A stretch of 64,000 nt of DNA from the NCBI GenBank assembly GCA_020249265.1, contig JADCGA010000030.1, positions 22,990-86,989 of the forward strand, in the 5' to 3' direction. Shown in pieces: positions 1 to 9,566 of this stretch. The notes under the pieces were generated by a model. It was not told the DNA's origin, searched no databases, and saw nothing but the letters and a program-made list of their open reading frames with translations. How positions within the stretch are numbered: position 1 is the stretch's first letter; each line of letters begins with the position of its first letter. This DNA comes from Roseomonas sp. GTDB taxonomy: Bacteria > Pseudomonadota > Alphaproteobacteria > Acetobacterales > Acetobacteraceae. Made by a program: the position numbers and the translations under genes.

Positions 1-2632
1 TGCGCGCGACACGCATACTCGCTTCCGCAGTCCAGGATGCGCGTTCGAAGTCTTTGCCAAGATCACCGCCTTCTCGAAGGAGTTCTTCGATAAGGCGTTC
101 ACGGTCTGCGGCGCGCTCTGTCCGCGCGACTTCCGGCACGCGGGCCGCAAACCATTCGGCGGGCTGCAACTTCATCCGATCCCATGGCGGGTTGCCGATA
201 ATGGCATCAAAGCCACCTGCGGTGCGCCGCGCTTCCCAGCCGGTCCACACACCTGGGAAGGCCAATTCCCAATGCAGAAAATGACAGTCCCGGCTGAGCG
301 CCTGCGCCTTGGCAAAGCTTTCGCTAGCCTCGCGGAAAGCTTCACTGGCCGGGATGCGCTTGTTCTTGCCCAGGCGAATATCAACCGCTTCCGGCCCAGG
401 CGGGGCAAGGGGCACTTCGCCATTCGCCAAAAGCACGGGGTCCCCATAGGCGCCGGAAAGCAGATTCCCGCGCGCGATGGTATTCAGCTTGTCGCCCGTA
501 TCAAGCCACCTATCCGCATGCCACAGGTCCAGAAAGGCTTGCAGCCGCCGTGTCTGTTCCTCCATGGCATCGAAAAATACTTTGCTCTGCGTCACCTCGG
601 CAATATCCGCATCGCTCAGCGTTTCGATATTCGCCATGGCGCCGGCGGCGCGTGACGCCTGGGTCAGCACATCGGCGGGCGGCAAAATGCCGTAGCGTTC
701 GCTCAATTCTTCCAGGACGGGTTGCACAAACTCCCCAAACAGGCTGTCGCCCGCGCGCAAATGATGGTCCAGGAAGGAAAGCGGCGCGCCAACGGTGAAG
801 GAATGCAGCCATAGCGAAAGCTTGGCCAATTCCACCGCCATGGGGTTCAGGTCTGCCCCATAGATCACGCGCTTCAGCACAATGCGCCGGACAAGGTGGC
901 GGTCATCCAGATGTTCGTCGCGCACTTCCCAGCCATTGGCGGCAGCCTGGGCGCGAATATGGCCGCGAATGCTTTCAATCTTCACCGAAAGCGGGGAAGT
1001 GTAATCGCCCCATTTCACCAGCCCAGCGGCTTCCTGCTGGGCGGCGAGCGTTTCATCGGTCAGCCAATCCACCAGCGAAACCAGGAAATGCCCCGACCCC
1101 ATGGCAGGGTCCAGCACGCGGAGGGATAGAAATGCCTCGGCCGGGTCATGCCGACGCAGATCGGCCAAGCGCTGGTCCTTGGGCCGGTGGTCGGACGCCA
1201 AGCGCAAGGCAGCTTCCCGGAAGGCGCTGCGCCGTTCATCCAGCAAGGGGCCAATGGTGCGGCGGATGATCAGGCGGACCAATTCTTCCGGCGTGTAATA
1301 GCTGCCCGAATTCTTGCGCGCGAAAGCGTTAAGCCGTGTGGTGACGCCCGCCCCTTCCGCCACCACATCAAATTCCAGCAGCCTTTCGTAAATGGACCCA
1401 AGCTGCTGCACCGAAAGATCACGGAAATTGATCAGGCGCCGCGCGCCAGCCGCACCCTCTCGGGAAAGATCATCCAACAGGTCGCCCATGGTGGCATCGG
1501 GCAGGCGCGCACGGCCCAGCAAGCGCGCGGCAGAGGCGGAAAACAGCCCGCCATTATAGGGGGGCAGCCCAAGTGAGGCATCGCCCACATCTATGGCGCG
1601 GCAAAGGGCGGCAAGGTCATCCCACCAGCGGGTGAAGCTGGCCGAAAGCGGGCGTTCCGCATCGCGCGCCGTGGCCGCCTGTTCACGCAGCCGCCGCAAG
1701 CCATAGGCAGCGTAACCGGCATGGCGCACCGGCAGCAGGTCTCGGTCTTCCGCGTAAAGGATGAACAGCAAACGATAAAGCAGGATCAGCGCGGCTTCGC
1801 GCGCTTCCGCCCGCCAGGCTGCATCGGCGGGCTTGGCCACCGGGTCATGTGCCGCGAGCGCCGAGACAAGGCGGGGGAAAACCCGATCAAACACCGCTTC
1901 CGAAAGGGCGGCGGTAATGCGCTGTTCGTAACGGCGCCCCTCATCCAAGGCGAGGTCGAGGAAGGTTTTGCCAGCAGGCCCGGAAGCCTCAAGCGCTTCG
2001 CGCCGGAACAGCAGCAGGAAGGCGCGCAGCAGATCGCGCGCTTCGCCATCCCCCTTGGCGGCACCTTCCAGCAGCGCCGGCAGGTCAAAGCCGACAAAGC
2101 CTTCCGCGCGGCTGCGCGCACCATGGAAGTAAAGCCGCCAGAAGCGCCCATTGGTCAGCAAGCCCCAGCGCACCGCCCCGCCCGAGGCTGGTTCAGCCAA
2201 GCCAAGGTAGCGGAGTATTTGCGAAGCCGGCGTGCCGCCCTTGCCGCTGCCCCGGTCTAGCGGGGTTTCGCGCGCTTCACTTTCCACCACAACGGCGGCA
2301 AGGCGGTAACGCTCCCCCGGTGCGGCGATGGCGGCGGCTTCGGTGTGATTGGCCGGGGAGGTGAAAAGCAGCGCATCGGGAATGTCTCGGTTCCCACCGC
2401 CTGCGGCCTGTTGCGGCAAGTGATACCAGCCCAGCAGGTCCAGCACCGGGCGGATGAAGGCTTGTTCGGTGGTGGCCTCATTCGGTTTGGCCATGGCGGC
2501 AAGCGAAAGCCACAACGCACTGAGCCTTTCGGCCTTGGCAGCCACCTGCGCGGCATCCATGGCCCGCCATTCCGGCGTTTCGCGCATGCCTTCGCGCAGA
2601 AAGAATTCCGAAAGCAGGCTACCCGCGATCAA
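1..2632 (-). CDS. Eco57I/type IIG-like N6-adenine DNA methyltransferase (restriction-modification type), 3' end cut by the window edge
   Basis: Manual minus-strand translation is open from TTG at 2632 (RBS-like GGGGGAG just upstream) to position 1, about 877 codons. Contains motif I-like LDPAMGSGHFLV, Y-YTPEELVRLI before it, and motif IV GGFDAIIGNPPWDRM. Absent from the ORF track because it has no stop inside the window. Confidence 0.88.
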   Translation of the reverse strand, partial: MIAGSLLSEFFLREGMRETPEWRAMDAAQVAAKAERLSALWLSLAAMAKPNEATTEQAFIRPVLDLLGWYHLPQQAAGGGNRDIPDALLFTSPANHTEAAAIAAPGERYRLAAVVVESEARETPLDRGSGKGGTPASQILRYLGLAEPASGGAVRWGLLTNGRFWRLYFHGARSRAEGFVGFDLPALLEGAAKGDGEARDLLRAFLLLFRREALEASGPAGKTFLDLALDEGRRYEQRITAALSEAVFDRVFPRLVSALAAHDPVAKPADAAWRAEAREAALILLYRLLFILYAEDRDLLPVRHAGYAAYGLRRLREQAATARDAERPLSASFTRWWDDLAALCRAIDVGDASLGLPPYNGGLFSASAARLLGRARLPDATMGDLLDDLSREGAAGARRLINFRDLSVQQLGSIYERLLEFDVVAEGAGVTTRLNAFARKNSGSYYTPEELVRLIIRRTIGPLLDERRSAFREAALRLASDHRPKDQRLADLRRHDPAEAFLSLRVLDPAMGSGHFLVSLVDWLTDETLAAQQEAAGLVKWGDYTSPLSVKIESIRGHIRAQAAANGWEVRDEHLDDRHLVRRIVLKRVIYGADLNPMAVELAKLSLWLHSFTVGAPLSFLDHHLRAGDSLFGEFVQPVLEELSERYGILPPADVLTQASRAAGAMANIETLSDADIAEVTQSKVFFDAMEEQTRRLQAFLDLWHADRWLDTGDKLNTIARGNLLSGAYGDPVLLANGEVPLAPPGPEAVDIRLGKNKRIPASEAFREASESFAKAQALSRDCHFLHWELAFPGVWTGWEARRTAGGFDAIIGNPPWDRMKLQPAEWFAARVPEVARTERAADRERLIEELLREGGDLGKDFERASWTAEASMRVAR

Positions 2633-2725
2633 GATTTGCTCCCCCAAGATTCGTCACGCCAGGCGGTGGCACCGGGCGAATCGGCAATAGCGGTGAACCG
2701 CAAGCCCAGCATCAAGGGGGACACT

Positions 2726-2753
2726 GGCTTGTACCGCGGCGGCGGTGCAAGCC
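2726..2753 (-). other. Intergenic hairpin between yhaV and the methyltransferase gene
   Basis: Minus-strand GGCTTG-C-ACCGC-CGCC-GCGGT-A-CAAGCC directly after the yhaV stop codon; no clear U-tract. Confidence 0.55.
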
Positions 2754-3260
2754 TTATGATCCCTGGCTCGCCCCCAACTCCCGCAACCTTTCCCCCTCCG
2801 CCCGCGCCTCAGCCAGCAGGGCAGCCCAATCATTGGGCGGCTTGCCGCTTTCCAGCATGCGGCGAAATACCCGATACGCATCATCGCGGCTTTCGTAGGC
2901 GCGCTTGGTATCCTCATCATTCACCCAGGCAAGAACCAATAGCTTGCTCGCCGCGTGGAAGCGGAAGAACAGCCGGTATTGCTGAAAAAACTTGGCGCGC
3001 CGCCAATGCTTGTGCTCATCGCCAAGCGTGCCGCCCTGCCGATATTCTGTGCGGGCAGGGTCTTGCGGGATGACATCAAAGGCCAGCTTGGTGATCGCCG
3101 CCAACCGCTTGCTGGCATTCCTGTTCACGTAACCGACAGGGTCTTTTTGCCGTAGCGCCTCTATTTGCCGCGCCAGCACTTCAAGCTGTGCCAGGAACAG
3201 CGGATGGGCGAAGATTGTCCAGCCATGAACCACCAGCGGCGCAGGCTTGCCGGCATTCAT
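2754..3260 (-). CDS. yhaV: YhaV-family toxin of a type II toxin-antitoxin system
   Basis: 168 aa; PLVVHGWTIFAHPLFLAQLEVL...EYRQGGTLGDEHKHWRRAKFFQQYRLFFRF...WVNDEDTKRAYESRDDAYRVFRRML is YhaV-like. Overlaps the upstream antitoxin ORF by 4 nt. Confidence 0.88.
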   Translation of the reverse strand: MNAGKPAPLVVHGWTIFAHPLFLAQLEVLARQIEALRQKDPVGYVNRNASKRLAAITKLAFDVIPQDPARTEYRQGGTLGDEHKHWRRAKFFQQYRLFFRFHAASKLLVLAWVNDEDTKRAYESRDDAYRVFRRMLESGKPPNDWAALLAEARAEGERLRELGASQGS

Positions 3261-3586
3261 TCATCATGGGCCGAAAGGGGGGCTTCCAGATCAACTTCCA
3301 CATCTTCAATCAGGGCGTGAAGCCTTTGGAGAAGGTTTGCATGCACGGCCTGCAAGCGCTCTGGCTGCTGCGCGATATCGCGGGCAAGGAAGCTCAGGAA
3401 TTGCCCAAGCAGCGGGTCGTTACCCTCGGTGGGCTCGGCGCGGGTCAGCACCACCTCGCCGCCCGGGCGGATGGTGTAGTGAAGCTTGTCGCGTTTGCCG
3501 AGACGAAGCGCGCGCCGCACGGTTTCCGGGACTGTGGTCTGGTAACGATCAGTCAATGTGGATTCGACTTCAAAAACGGCGGGCAT
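3257..3586 (-). CDS. prlF: PrlF/SohA-family antitoxin (AbrB-like swapped-hairpin)
   Basis: MPAVFEVESTLTDRYQTTVPETVRRALRLGKRDKLHYTIRPGGEVVLTRAE...; ATG at 3586 preferred over the track start at 3622, which is TTG and falls in the predicted -10. Confidence 0.85.
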   Translation of the reverse strand: MPAVFEVESTLTDRYQTTVPETVRRALRLGKRDKLHYTIRPGGEVVLTRAEPTEGNDPLLGQFLSFLARDIAQQPERLQAVHANLLQRLHALIEDVEVDLEAPLSAHDE

Positions 3587-3620
3587 GGCACTTCTCGGGT
3601 CAAGGGAAGGTCTATCGGCC

Positions 3621-3662
3621 AATGTAATGCACTTGCCTTTTTAGTCAATGCAATTGCATTAC
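3621..3662 (-). promoter_or_regulatory. Predicted prlF-yhaV promoter with overlapping operator palindromes
   Basis: Minus strand TTGACT (3648-3643), 16 nt, TACATT (3626-3621). Perfect palindrome AATGCAATTGCATT 3647-3660; inverted GTAATGCA 3624-3631 / TGCATTAC 3655-3662. Confidence 0.6.
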
Positions 3663-3724
3663 CGATGGCGCGTGTAGCGCTTGGTGTCGTATCGCTGGTC
3701 CTATTGCAGGGGCAGCCCGGCCCC

Positions 3725-4108
3725 TCACAAAGCCCCTACCCCCACAATCCTGTAATCATACACCCCCCCATCCACTTCCGTGATGGTCACATATTCCCCA
3801 GGCCGGATCGGGCTGGTGCCGGGATCGAAATGCGCCTCCGGCGCGTCAAAGCGCTCGGCCAGGCTGCCGCTGAAGCGAATGAACCAGCCATTATCGCCAT
3901 CATATTGCACATCGCCCTGCTCAGGCGGCGCATCTGGGCGGTAGTGGCGCGCGCGCCAGGGTGCGGGGTCTTCGGCCCAGGCTACTGGGTCTGGGTGCCC
4001 CGCCGCATCCAGCGCTATTTCGATTTCATAGCGGTGGTCAACACAGCCAAGCGGAAAGCCCGGCCCCGCCGCGAGGGAGAGTGTCACCAGCATCCGCTCC
4101 ATGGGCAT
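3725..4108 (-). CDS. Hypothetical protein
   Basis: 127 aa ORF in the direction of kup; no family recognised. Confidence 0.5.
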   Translation of the reverse strand: MPMERMLVTLSLAAGPGFPLGCVDHRYEIEIALDAAGHPDPVAWAEDPAPWRARHYRPDAPPEQGDVQYDGDNGWFIRFSGSLAERFDAPEAHFDPGTSPIRPGEYVTITEVDGGVYDYRIVGVGAL

Positions 4109-4135
4109 CTCCTCAACCAGGGCAAAGCGATCAGG

Positions 4136-6019
4136 TCAGATCGCTACCTTCACGCCCAACTCTACCACGCGATCTGAGGGGATACGGAAGAATTCGGTCG
4201 CCGGCAGTGAATTGCGGCTGAGCACCACGAAAAGCCATTGCCGCCAACGCGACATTTTCGGCACCGCCGCCGCCACCACCGTCTCCCGCCCCAGGAAATA
4301 GGAGGTCTGCATGGGCTCATAAGGAATGCCCCATTCCGCCAGTGCTTCAAGTTCACGCGGGATATTGGGGCTTTCCTGGAAACCGTAGCGGAGCGCGATA
4401 CGGTAGATGTTTGGCGCCAATTCCTCGACCGCACGGCGCCGATCGGCACCTACCTGCGGCACATCCTCATTCGCCACCGTCACGAACAGCACGCGTTCAT
4501 GCAAAACCTTGTTGTGCTTAAGGTTATGCAGCAGCGCGCCCGGCAGAAACTCCGCCTGGCTGGTCATGAATACCGCCGTGCCGGGCACGCGCACGGTGCG
4601 CGATTGCGGCAGACGCGCAATGAAGGATTTCAGCGGCAGTCCATCCTGGCGAATGCGCGCAAACAGCAATTCCCGCCCGCGATGCCAAGTCAGCATCATT
4701 ACAAAAAGCACAACACCAAGCACCAGCGGCACATAGCCGCCATCCGGGATTTTGAGCACGTTAGAGAGGAAGAACGCCAGATCAAGCGCCAGCAGCGGCA
4801 GGAAAACACCAAGCACACCAAGCAGGGGCCAGCCGAACTTCCGGTGAAACACAACGATGGCGAGCAATGTGGTGCAGAGAAAAGTGCCCGTTACCGCAAT
4901 GCCGTAGGCCGCCGCCAGGCGTTCTGAGTCACGGAAAGTTATCACCAGAATCAGCACGCCGATCAACAGGGCGATATTCACCTGCGGCATGTATATCTGG
5001 CCTTCTTCCGTATCGCTGGTATGGCGCACCACCAACCGCGGCATGAAGCCAAGCTGCACACATTGCCGCGCAATGGTGTAGGCGCCGGAGATCATCGCTT
5101 GGCTTGCAATGATGGTGGCGGCGGTTGCCAGGAATACCAAAGGCAGGCGGAACCATTCCGGCGCCAGTAGAAAGAACGGATTTTCGAGCGATGCGGGGTC
5201 ACGCAGCAAAAGTGCGCCCTGGCCAAGATAATTCAGCACCAGCGCCGGCAGCACAATCACAAGCCAAGCCCAGCGAATGGGTCGGCGCCCGAAATGCCCC
5301 ATATCGGCGTAAAGCGCTTCAGCCCCTGTCACCGCCAGCACCACGGAACCAAAGGCGATGAAGGCCATCAGCCTGTAATGCAGGCAGAAGGTAATTGCCC
5401 AATGCGGAGAAATCGCCGCCAGCACGCCTGGGTTATGCATCACTTCCCAAAGGCCAAGCAGCCCCAGCACCAAAAACCAGGCCGCACAAATGGGACCGAA
5501 GATTGCACCCATTTTCGCCGTGCCGCGATATTGCACCAGAAACAGCGCCACTAGGATCACAACTGAAATGGGCAGTACCGCCTTTTCCAGATGCGGCGAA
5601 ACCACCTTCAAGCCTTCCACCGCCGAAAGCACCGAAATCGCTGGCGTGATGATGCCATCGCCGAAAAACAGGCAAGCCCCGGCGATGCCAATCAGTGCCA
5701 AAACCCAGCGCATCCGCGCGTTTTCCACGCTGCGCTGCGCAAGGGCCATCAGTGCCAGGATACCGCCTTCGCCCCGGTTATCGGCGCGCAGGATGAAAGC
5801 GACATATTTGACCGTGACCGTCAGGATCAGCGCCCAGATAATCAGGCTGAGCAAGCCCAGAACCTCCCAGTCCTCCACCCCGCCTTCCTCAAAATGGCTG
5901 GCGGCTGCGCGCATGGCGTAAAGCGGTGAGGTACCGATATCGCCATAGACCACGCCCAAAACCGCGAGAATCAGGACAAGCGAAGGGGCGCCACGCTCGG
6001 TGGCGGCGGGATTGCTCAT
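4136..6019 (-). CDS. kup: KUP/HAK-type potassium uptake transporter
   Basis: [25 protein letters not shown]...[16 protein letters not shown]...; start taken at internal M (6019). Confidence 0.95.
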   Translation of the reverse strand: MSNPAATERGAPSLVLILAVLGVVYGDIGTSPLYAMRAAASHFEEGGVEDWEVLGLLSLIIWALILTVTVKYVAFILRADNRGEGGILALMALAQRSVENARMRWVLALIGIAGACLFFGDGIITPAISVLSAVEGLKVVSPHLEKAVLPISVVILVALFLVQYRGTAKMGAIFGPICAAWFLVLGLLGLWEVMHNPGVLAAISPHWAITFCLHYRLMAFIAFGSVVLAVTGAEALYADMGHFGRRPIRWAWLVIVLPALVLNYLGQGALLLRDPASLENPFFLLAPEWFRLPLVFLATAATIIASQAMISGAYTIARQCVQLGFMPRLVVRHTSDTEEGQIYMPQVNIALLIGVLILVITFRDSERLAAAYGIAVTGTFLCTTLLAIVVFHRKFGWPLLGVLGVFLPLLALDLAFFLSNVLKIPDGGYVPLVLGVVLFVMMLTWHRGRELLFARIRQDGLPLKSFIARLPQSRTVRVPGTAVFMTSQAEFLPGALLHNLKHNKVLHERVLFVTVANEDVPQVGADRRRAVEELAPNIYRIALRYGFQESPNIPRELEALAEWGIPYEPMQTSYFLGRETVVAAAVPKMSRWRQWLFVVLSRNSLPATEFFRIPSDRVVELGVKVAI

Positions 6020-6115
6020 GGCGTTCTTGCCTTCCTCGGTGTCATTGCCGCGCAATGTGCCCCGTCAGCCAAGGATTGCAAGGCATTTGCCCCGCATCAA
6101 GCGCATGACGGCCCT

Positions 6116-6907
6116 TCAATGCCCGCGCAGGATCTGGCTCAGGAACAGCTTGAGCCGGTCGGTCTTTGGTGCATTGAAGACCTGATCGGGGGTGCCGACT
6201 TCCACAACCTCACCCTGATCCATGAACACCACGCGATCTGCCACCTGGCGCGCGAAGCCCATTTCATGGGTCACCACCATCATGGTCATGCCTGTGCCGG
6301 CCAGTTCCACCATCACATCCAGCACTTCCTTGATCATTTCGGGATCGAGTGCTGAGGTGGGTTCATCGAACAGCATGATCTTGGGGCGCATGCAAAGGGC
6401 GCGCGCAATCGCCACGCGCTGCTGCTGCCCGCCGGAAAGCTGGCCCGGATATTTCTTGGCCTGCTCCGGGATTTTCACGCGGGCGAGCAATTCCATCGCC
6501 AGTTCTTCCGCATCCTTCTTCGGCATCCGGCGCACCCAAATGGGCGCCAGGGTGCAGTTTTCCAAAACCGTCAGATGCGGGAACAGATTGAAGGATTGAA
6601 ACACCATGCCCACTTCGCGCCGGATCGCATCCAAGGCGCGCACATCATCGGTCAGTTCGATCCCTTCGACCGCGATACGACCTTCCTGGTGAACTTCCAG
6701 GCGGTTGATGCAGCGGATCATGGTGGATTTGCCCGACCCTGATGGCCCGCACACCACCACGCGTTCACCCGGCGCCACAGCCAGGTTCACATCGCGCAGC
6801 ACATGCAGCGCGCCGAACCATTTATTGACACCGGCCAATTCAATGGCGGGGGGCGCATCGGCCTTGGCGGCGGAAGCGACATGGGCAAGATCAGCGGAAG
6901 CGCTCAT
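6116..6907 (-). CDS. aapP: General L-amino acid ABC transporter, ATP-binding protein
   Basis: Walker [36 protein letters not shown]; downstream of two polar amino-acid permease genes. Confidence 0.92.
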   Translation of the reverse strand: MSASADLAHVASAAKADAPPAIELAGVNKWFGALHVLRDVNLAVAPGERVVVCGPSGSGKSTMIRCINRLEVHQEGRIAVEGIELTDDVRALDAIRREVGMVFQSFNLFPHLTVLENCTLAPIWVRRMPKKDAEELAMELLARVKIPEQAKKYPGQLSGGQQQRVAIARALCMRPKIMLFDEPTSALDPEMIKEVLDVMVELAGTGMTMMVVTHEMGFARQVADRVVFMDQGEVVEVGTPDQVFNAPKTDRLKLFLSQILRGH

Positions 6908-6925
6908 GATATTGTTTCCCGGATG

Positions 6926-8047
6926 TCAGCGGTGGCGATGGCGGTTCAACTCCGCCTCCAAACCGCGGCTGTATTTGGACATAGCGTAGCAGAAAACCAG
7001 ATAGATGCTGCCGATAAAGACATAGACCTCAACGCCGAAGCCCTGCCAGGCAGGCTCCACAATCGCGGTCTTGCCGGCGGTCAGCAGGTCGAAAATGCCG
7101 ATGATCAGCACCAAAGACGTGTCCTTGAAAAAGCCGATGAAGGTATTCACCAAGGGCGGGATTACCATGCGCAAGGCCTGGGGCAGAATGATCAGCCCGG
7201 TCTTTTGCCAAAAGGAAAGCCCCATGGCATCGGCCGCTTCATATTGGCCCTTTGGCAAGGCTTGCAGCCCGCCGCGCACAACCTCGGCCAGATAGGCGCC
7301 AGCGAATAGGATGATGGCGATCTGCGCGCGGAGCAGCTTATCAATATTCATCCCCTCCGGCAGAAACAGGGGGAACATGACGCTTGCCATAAACAGCAGG
7401 CTGATCAACGGCACGCCACGGATCAATTCCACGTAAAGCACGCAAAGCACCTTGATGGCGGGCAGCGAAGATCGCCGGCCAAGCGCCACCAGGATGGAAA
7501 GAGGAAAGGCAAAGGCCAGCCCGAAAGTCGCCAGGATCAGGGTGATAGGCAAGCCACCCCAGCGTTCCTGCGGCACATAGGAAAGCCCGAATACGCCGCC
7601 CCACATCAGAATGCCGATCGCAGTCAGCATCCCAATCCAGATTAGCGCCAATTCCCAGCGCCAGAAGCGCCGCATGGCGGAAATGATGTAGAGCAACACA
7701 AACAACACGCAGGCCAAGGCCGGGCGCCAATGCTGTTCATAGGGATAGGTGCCAAACAGCATGAAGCGGTGCTTTTCGCCAATCACCGCCCAGCAGGCGC
7801 CAGAACCCTGTAAATCCCGGCAGACTTGCGTCTGCGGCCCCTGCGCATTGGACGGCACCGACCAGATGGCATTCAAAAAGGCCCAGTCAACAAAGGAAAG
7901 CGTGAGCCTGATGAGCAGATAGCCCATGGCCAGCGTCACCGCTGTTGAAAGCCAGCCCGAAAACAGATTGGTCCTGGCCCAGGCAATCGGCCCCACCGCC
8001 GTGATCGGCGGCTTGCGCGGGCCAGCGGGAATGGCTGTATCGCTCAT
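6926..8047 (-). CDS. aapM: General L-amino acid ABC transporter permease
   Basis: 373 aa; ELIRGVPLISLLFMASVMFPLFLPEG...AYLAEVVRGGLQALPKGQYEAADAMGLSFWQ. Confidence 0.9.
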   Translation of the reverse strand: MSDTAIPAGPRKPPITAVGPIAWARTNLFSGWLSTAVTLAMGYLLIRLTLSFVDWAFLNAIWSVPSNAQGPQTQVCRDLQGSGACWAVIGEKHRFMLFGTYPYEQHWRPALACVLFVLLYIISAMRRFWRWELALIWIGMLTAIGILMWGGVFGLSYVPQERWGGLPITLILATFGLAFAFPLSILVALGRRSSLPAIKVLCVLYVELIRGVPLISLLFMASVMFPLFLPEGMNIDKLLRAQIAIILFAGAYLAEVVRGGLQALPKGQYEAADAMGLSFWQKTGLIILPQALRMVIPPLVNTFIGFFKDTSLVLIIGIFDLLTAGKTAIVEPAWQGFGVEVYVFIGSIYLVFCYAMSKYSRGLEAELNRHRHR

Positions 8048-8058
8048 GGCTGGCCTCC

Positions 8059-9261
8059 TTATCGTTCAACCAGCGCGATGCGCGCATTGTACCAATTCAT
8101 GAATAGACTGATCGAAAGGCTGATCGTCAGATAAACCGCCATGATGATGGCAATGCCTTCAATCGCCTGCCCCGTCTGATTGAGCGTGGTATTGGCGATG
8201 GACACAATATCCTGATAGCCAATCGCAACCGCGAGAGAGGAATTCTTCGTCAGATTCAGGTAATTCGACGTCATGGGCGGGATGATGACGCGCAAAGCCT
8301 GCGGCATGACAATGAGCCGCAGCACCGAGCCATGTTTCAACCCCAGCGCCTGCGCCGCTTCCCATTGCCCATGATTGACCGACATGATGCCGGCGCGCAC
8401 CACTTCCGCAATGAAGCCCGCCGTATAGGTCACAAGCCCGATCAGCAGCGCGAAATATTCCGGGCTGATATTCAGCCCGCCGCGAAAATTGAAGCCGCGC
8501 AGCACGGGGTATTCAATTTCCCACGGCGCACCCAGGCCCCACCAGACCGCCACAGGCAAAGCGAGCATCAGCCCAAGCGCCACGGGCCAAACCTTGCGCG
8601 GCTGGCCATCCGCCATCTGCTTCGCACGCGCCATGCGCCCGTAGAGCCAAGTGCCGACAATACCCAACAGAAACGCGACAAGCGCCGCCGTATGCGGATT
8701 TTCCCAAATCAGCGCCGGCAGCTTCAACCCGCGATTGGACAGCACCACGCCTTCCATCGGCTTCAGCGCCTGGCGCGGCCCGGGCAGGCCTTGCAAAATC
8801 GTATACCAGAACAGCAATTGCAGCAGCAGCGGCAGGTCGCGAATGATCTCGATATAGGCACCCGCAATGCGCGACAGCAGGAAATTCTTCGAAAGCCGTG
8901 CAATGCCAATCGCGGTGCCCAGAATGGTGGCCAACACCACACCAATCACCGCGACCTTTAGCGTATTCAGCACACCCACCAGCAACGCGCGCGCATAGGT
9001 ATTGGTGGGATCATAGGGGATCAGGCTTTCGGCAATCGGCAGCCCGGCCTCACGGTCCAGAAAGCCGAAGCCAGTGGCGATGCGCCGAACCGCCAGATTG
9101 TGGGAGGTATTGCTGTAGAGCCAATAAATCACACCCCCGACAGCAGCGACGACCACGATCTGCCAGAAAATGCCGCGCACCCGTTCATCCGACCAGGATA
9201 GCCGGAGCGGACGTTTGGGCGGGCGCCGCTTATAGCGCGGATCGCTCGTCGTCTCAGACAT
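8059..9261 (-). CDS. aapQ: General L-amino acid ABC transporter permease
   Basis: 400 aa; YIEIIRDLPLLLQLLFWY...GFIAEVVRAGIMSVNHGQWEAAQALGLKHG. Confidence 0.9.
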   Translation of the reverse strand: MSETTSDPRYKRRPPKRPLRLSWSDERVRGIFWQIVVVAAVGGVIYWLYSNTSHNLAVRRIATGFGFLDREAGLPIAESLIPYDPTNTYARALLVGVLNTLKVAVIGVVLATILGTAIGIARLSKNFLLSRIAGAYIEIIRDLPLLLQLLFWYTILQGLPGPRQALKPMEGVVLSNRGLKLPALIWENPHTAALVAFLLGIVGTWLYGRMARAKQMADGQPRKVWPVALGLMLALPVAVWWGLGAPWEIEYPVLRGFNFRGGLNISPEYFALLIGLVTYTAGFIAEVVRAGIMSVNHGQWEAAQALGLKHGSVLRLIVMPQALRVIIPPMTSNYLNLTKNSSLAVAIGYQDIVSIANTTLNQTGQAIEGIAIIMAVYLTISLSISLFMNWYNARIALVER

Positions 9262-9566
9262 TATGAGCCTCTCCTGACCATTGGCCTGCCCCTTGGGGAG
9301 GGGTGCCGCCGCAGCGACATTAAGCCTGCCGCTTTGGGAGGCACTGGGTTACCGGATAGCAGGCCATCCCCGCAAGCGCCGCCCTTCAACCTGCGGGCAC
9401 CGGTCTGCTTTGGCGAGGGAAGCTCGGCGGCTAATGGCTTGATCAAATGCGGTTCTCCGGTGGGGCGCGGGTAAGCCCATCTCAAAGTTTAGCAATTCCC
9501 GCGCCAAAGCTTCCCTTCGCTGCCGGGCAATGCCACATGCGCCAAGGGACTCGTGGAGGCAGATTC

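Noticed and set aside
272-2556. Multiple ORFs listed on both strands at the left edge
   Set aside because: All are alternative frames of, or antisense to, the continuous methyltransferase frame that runs off the window.
9286-9420. Possible cobalamin riboswitch, SRP RNA or 6S RNA upstream of aapQ
   Set aside because: Conserved boxes of those RNAs were not found; only generic GC-rich pairing remains.
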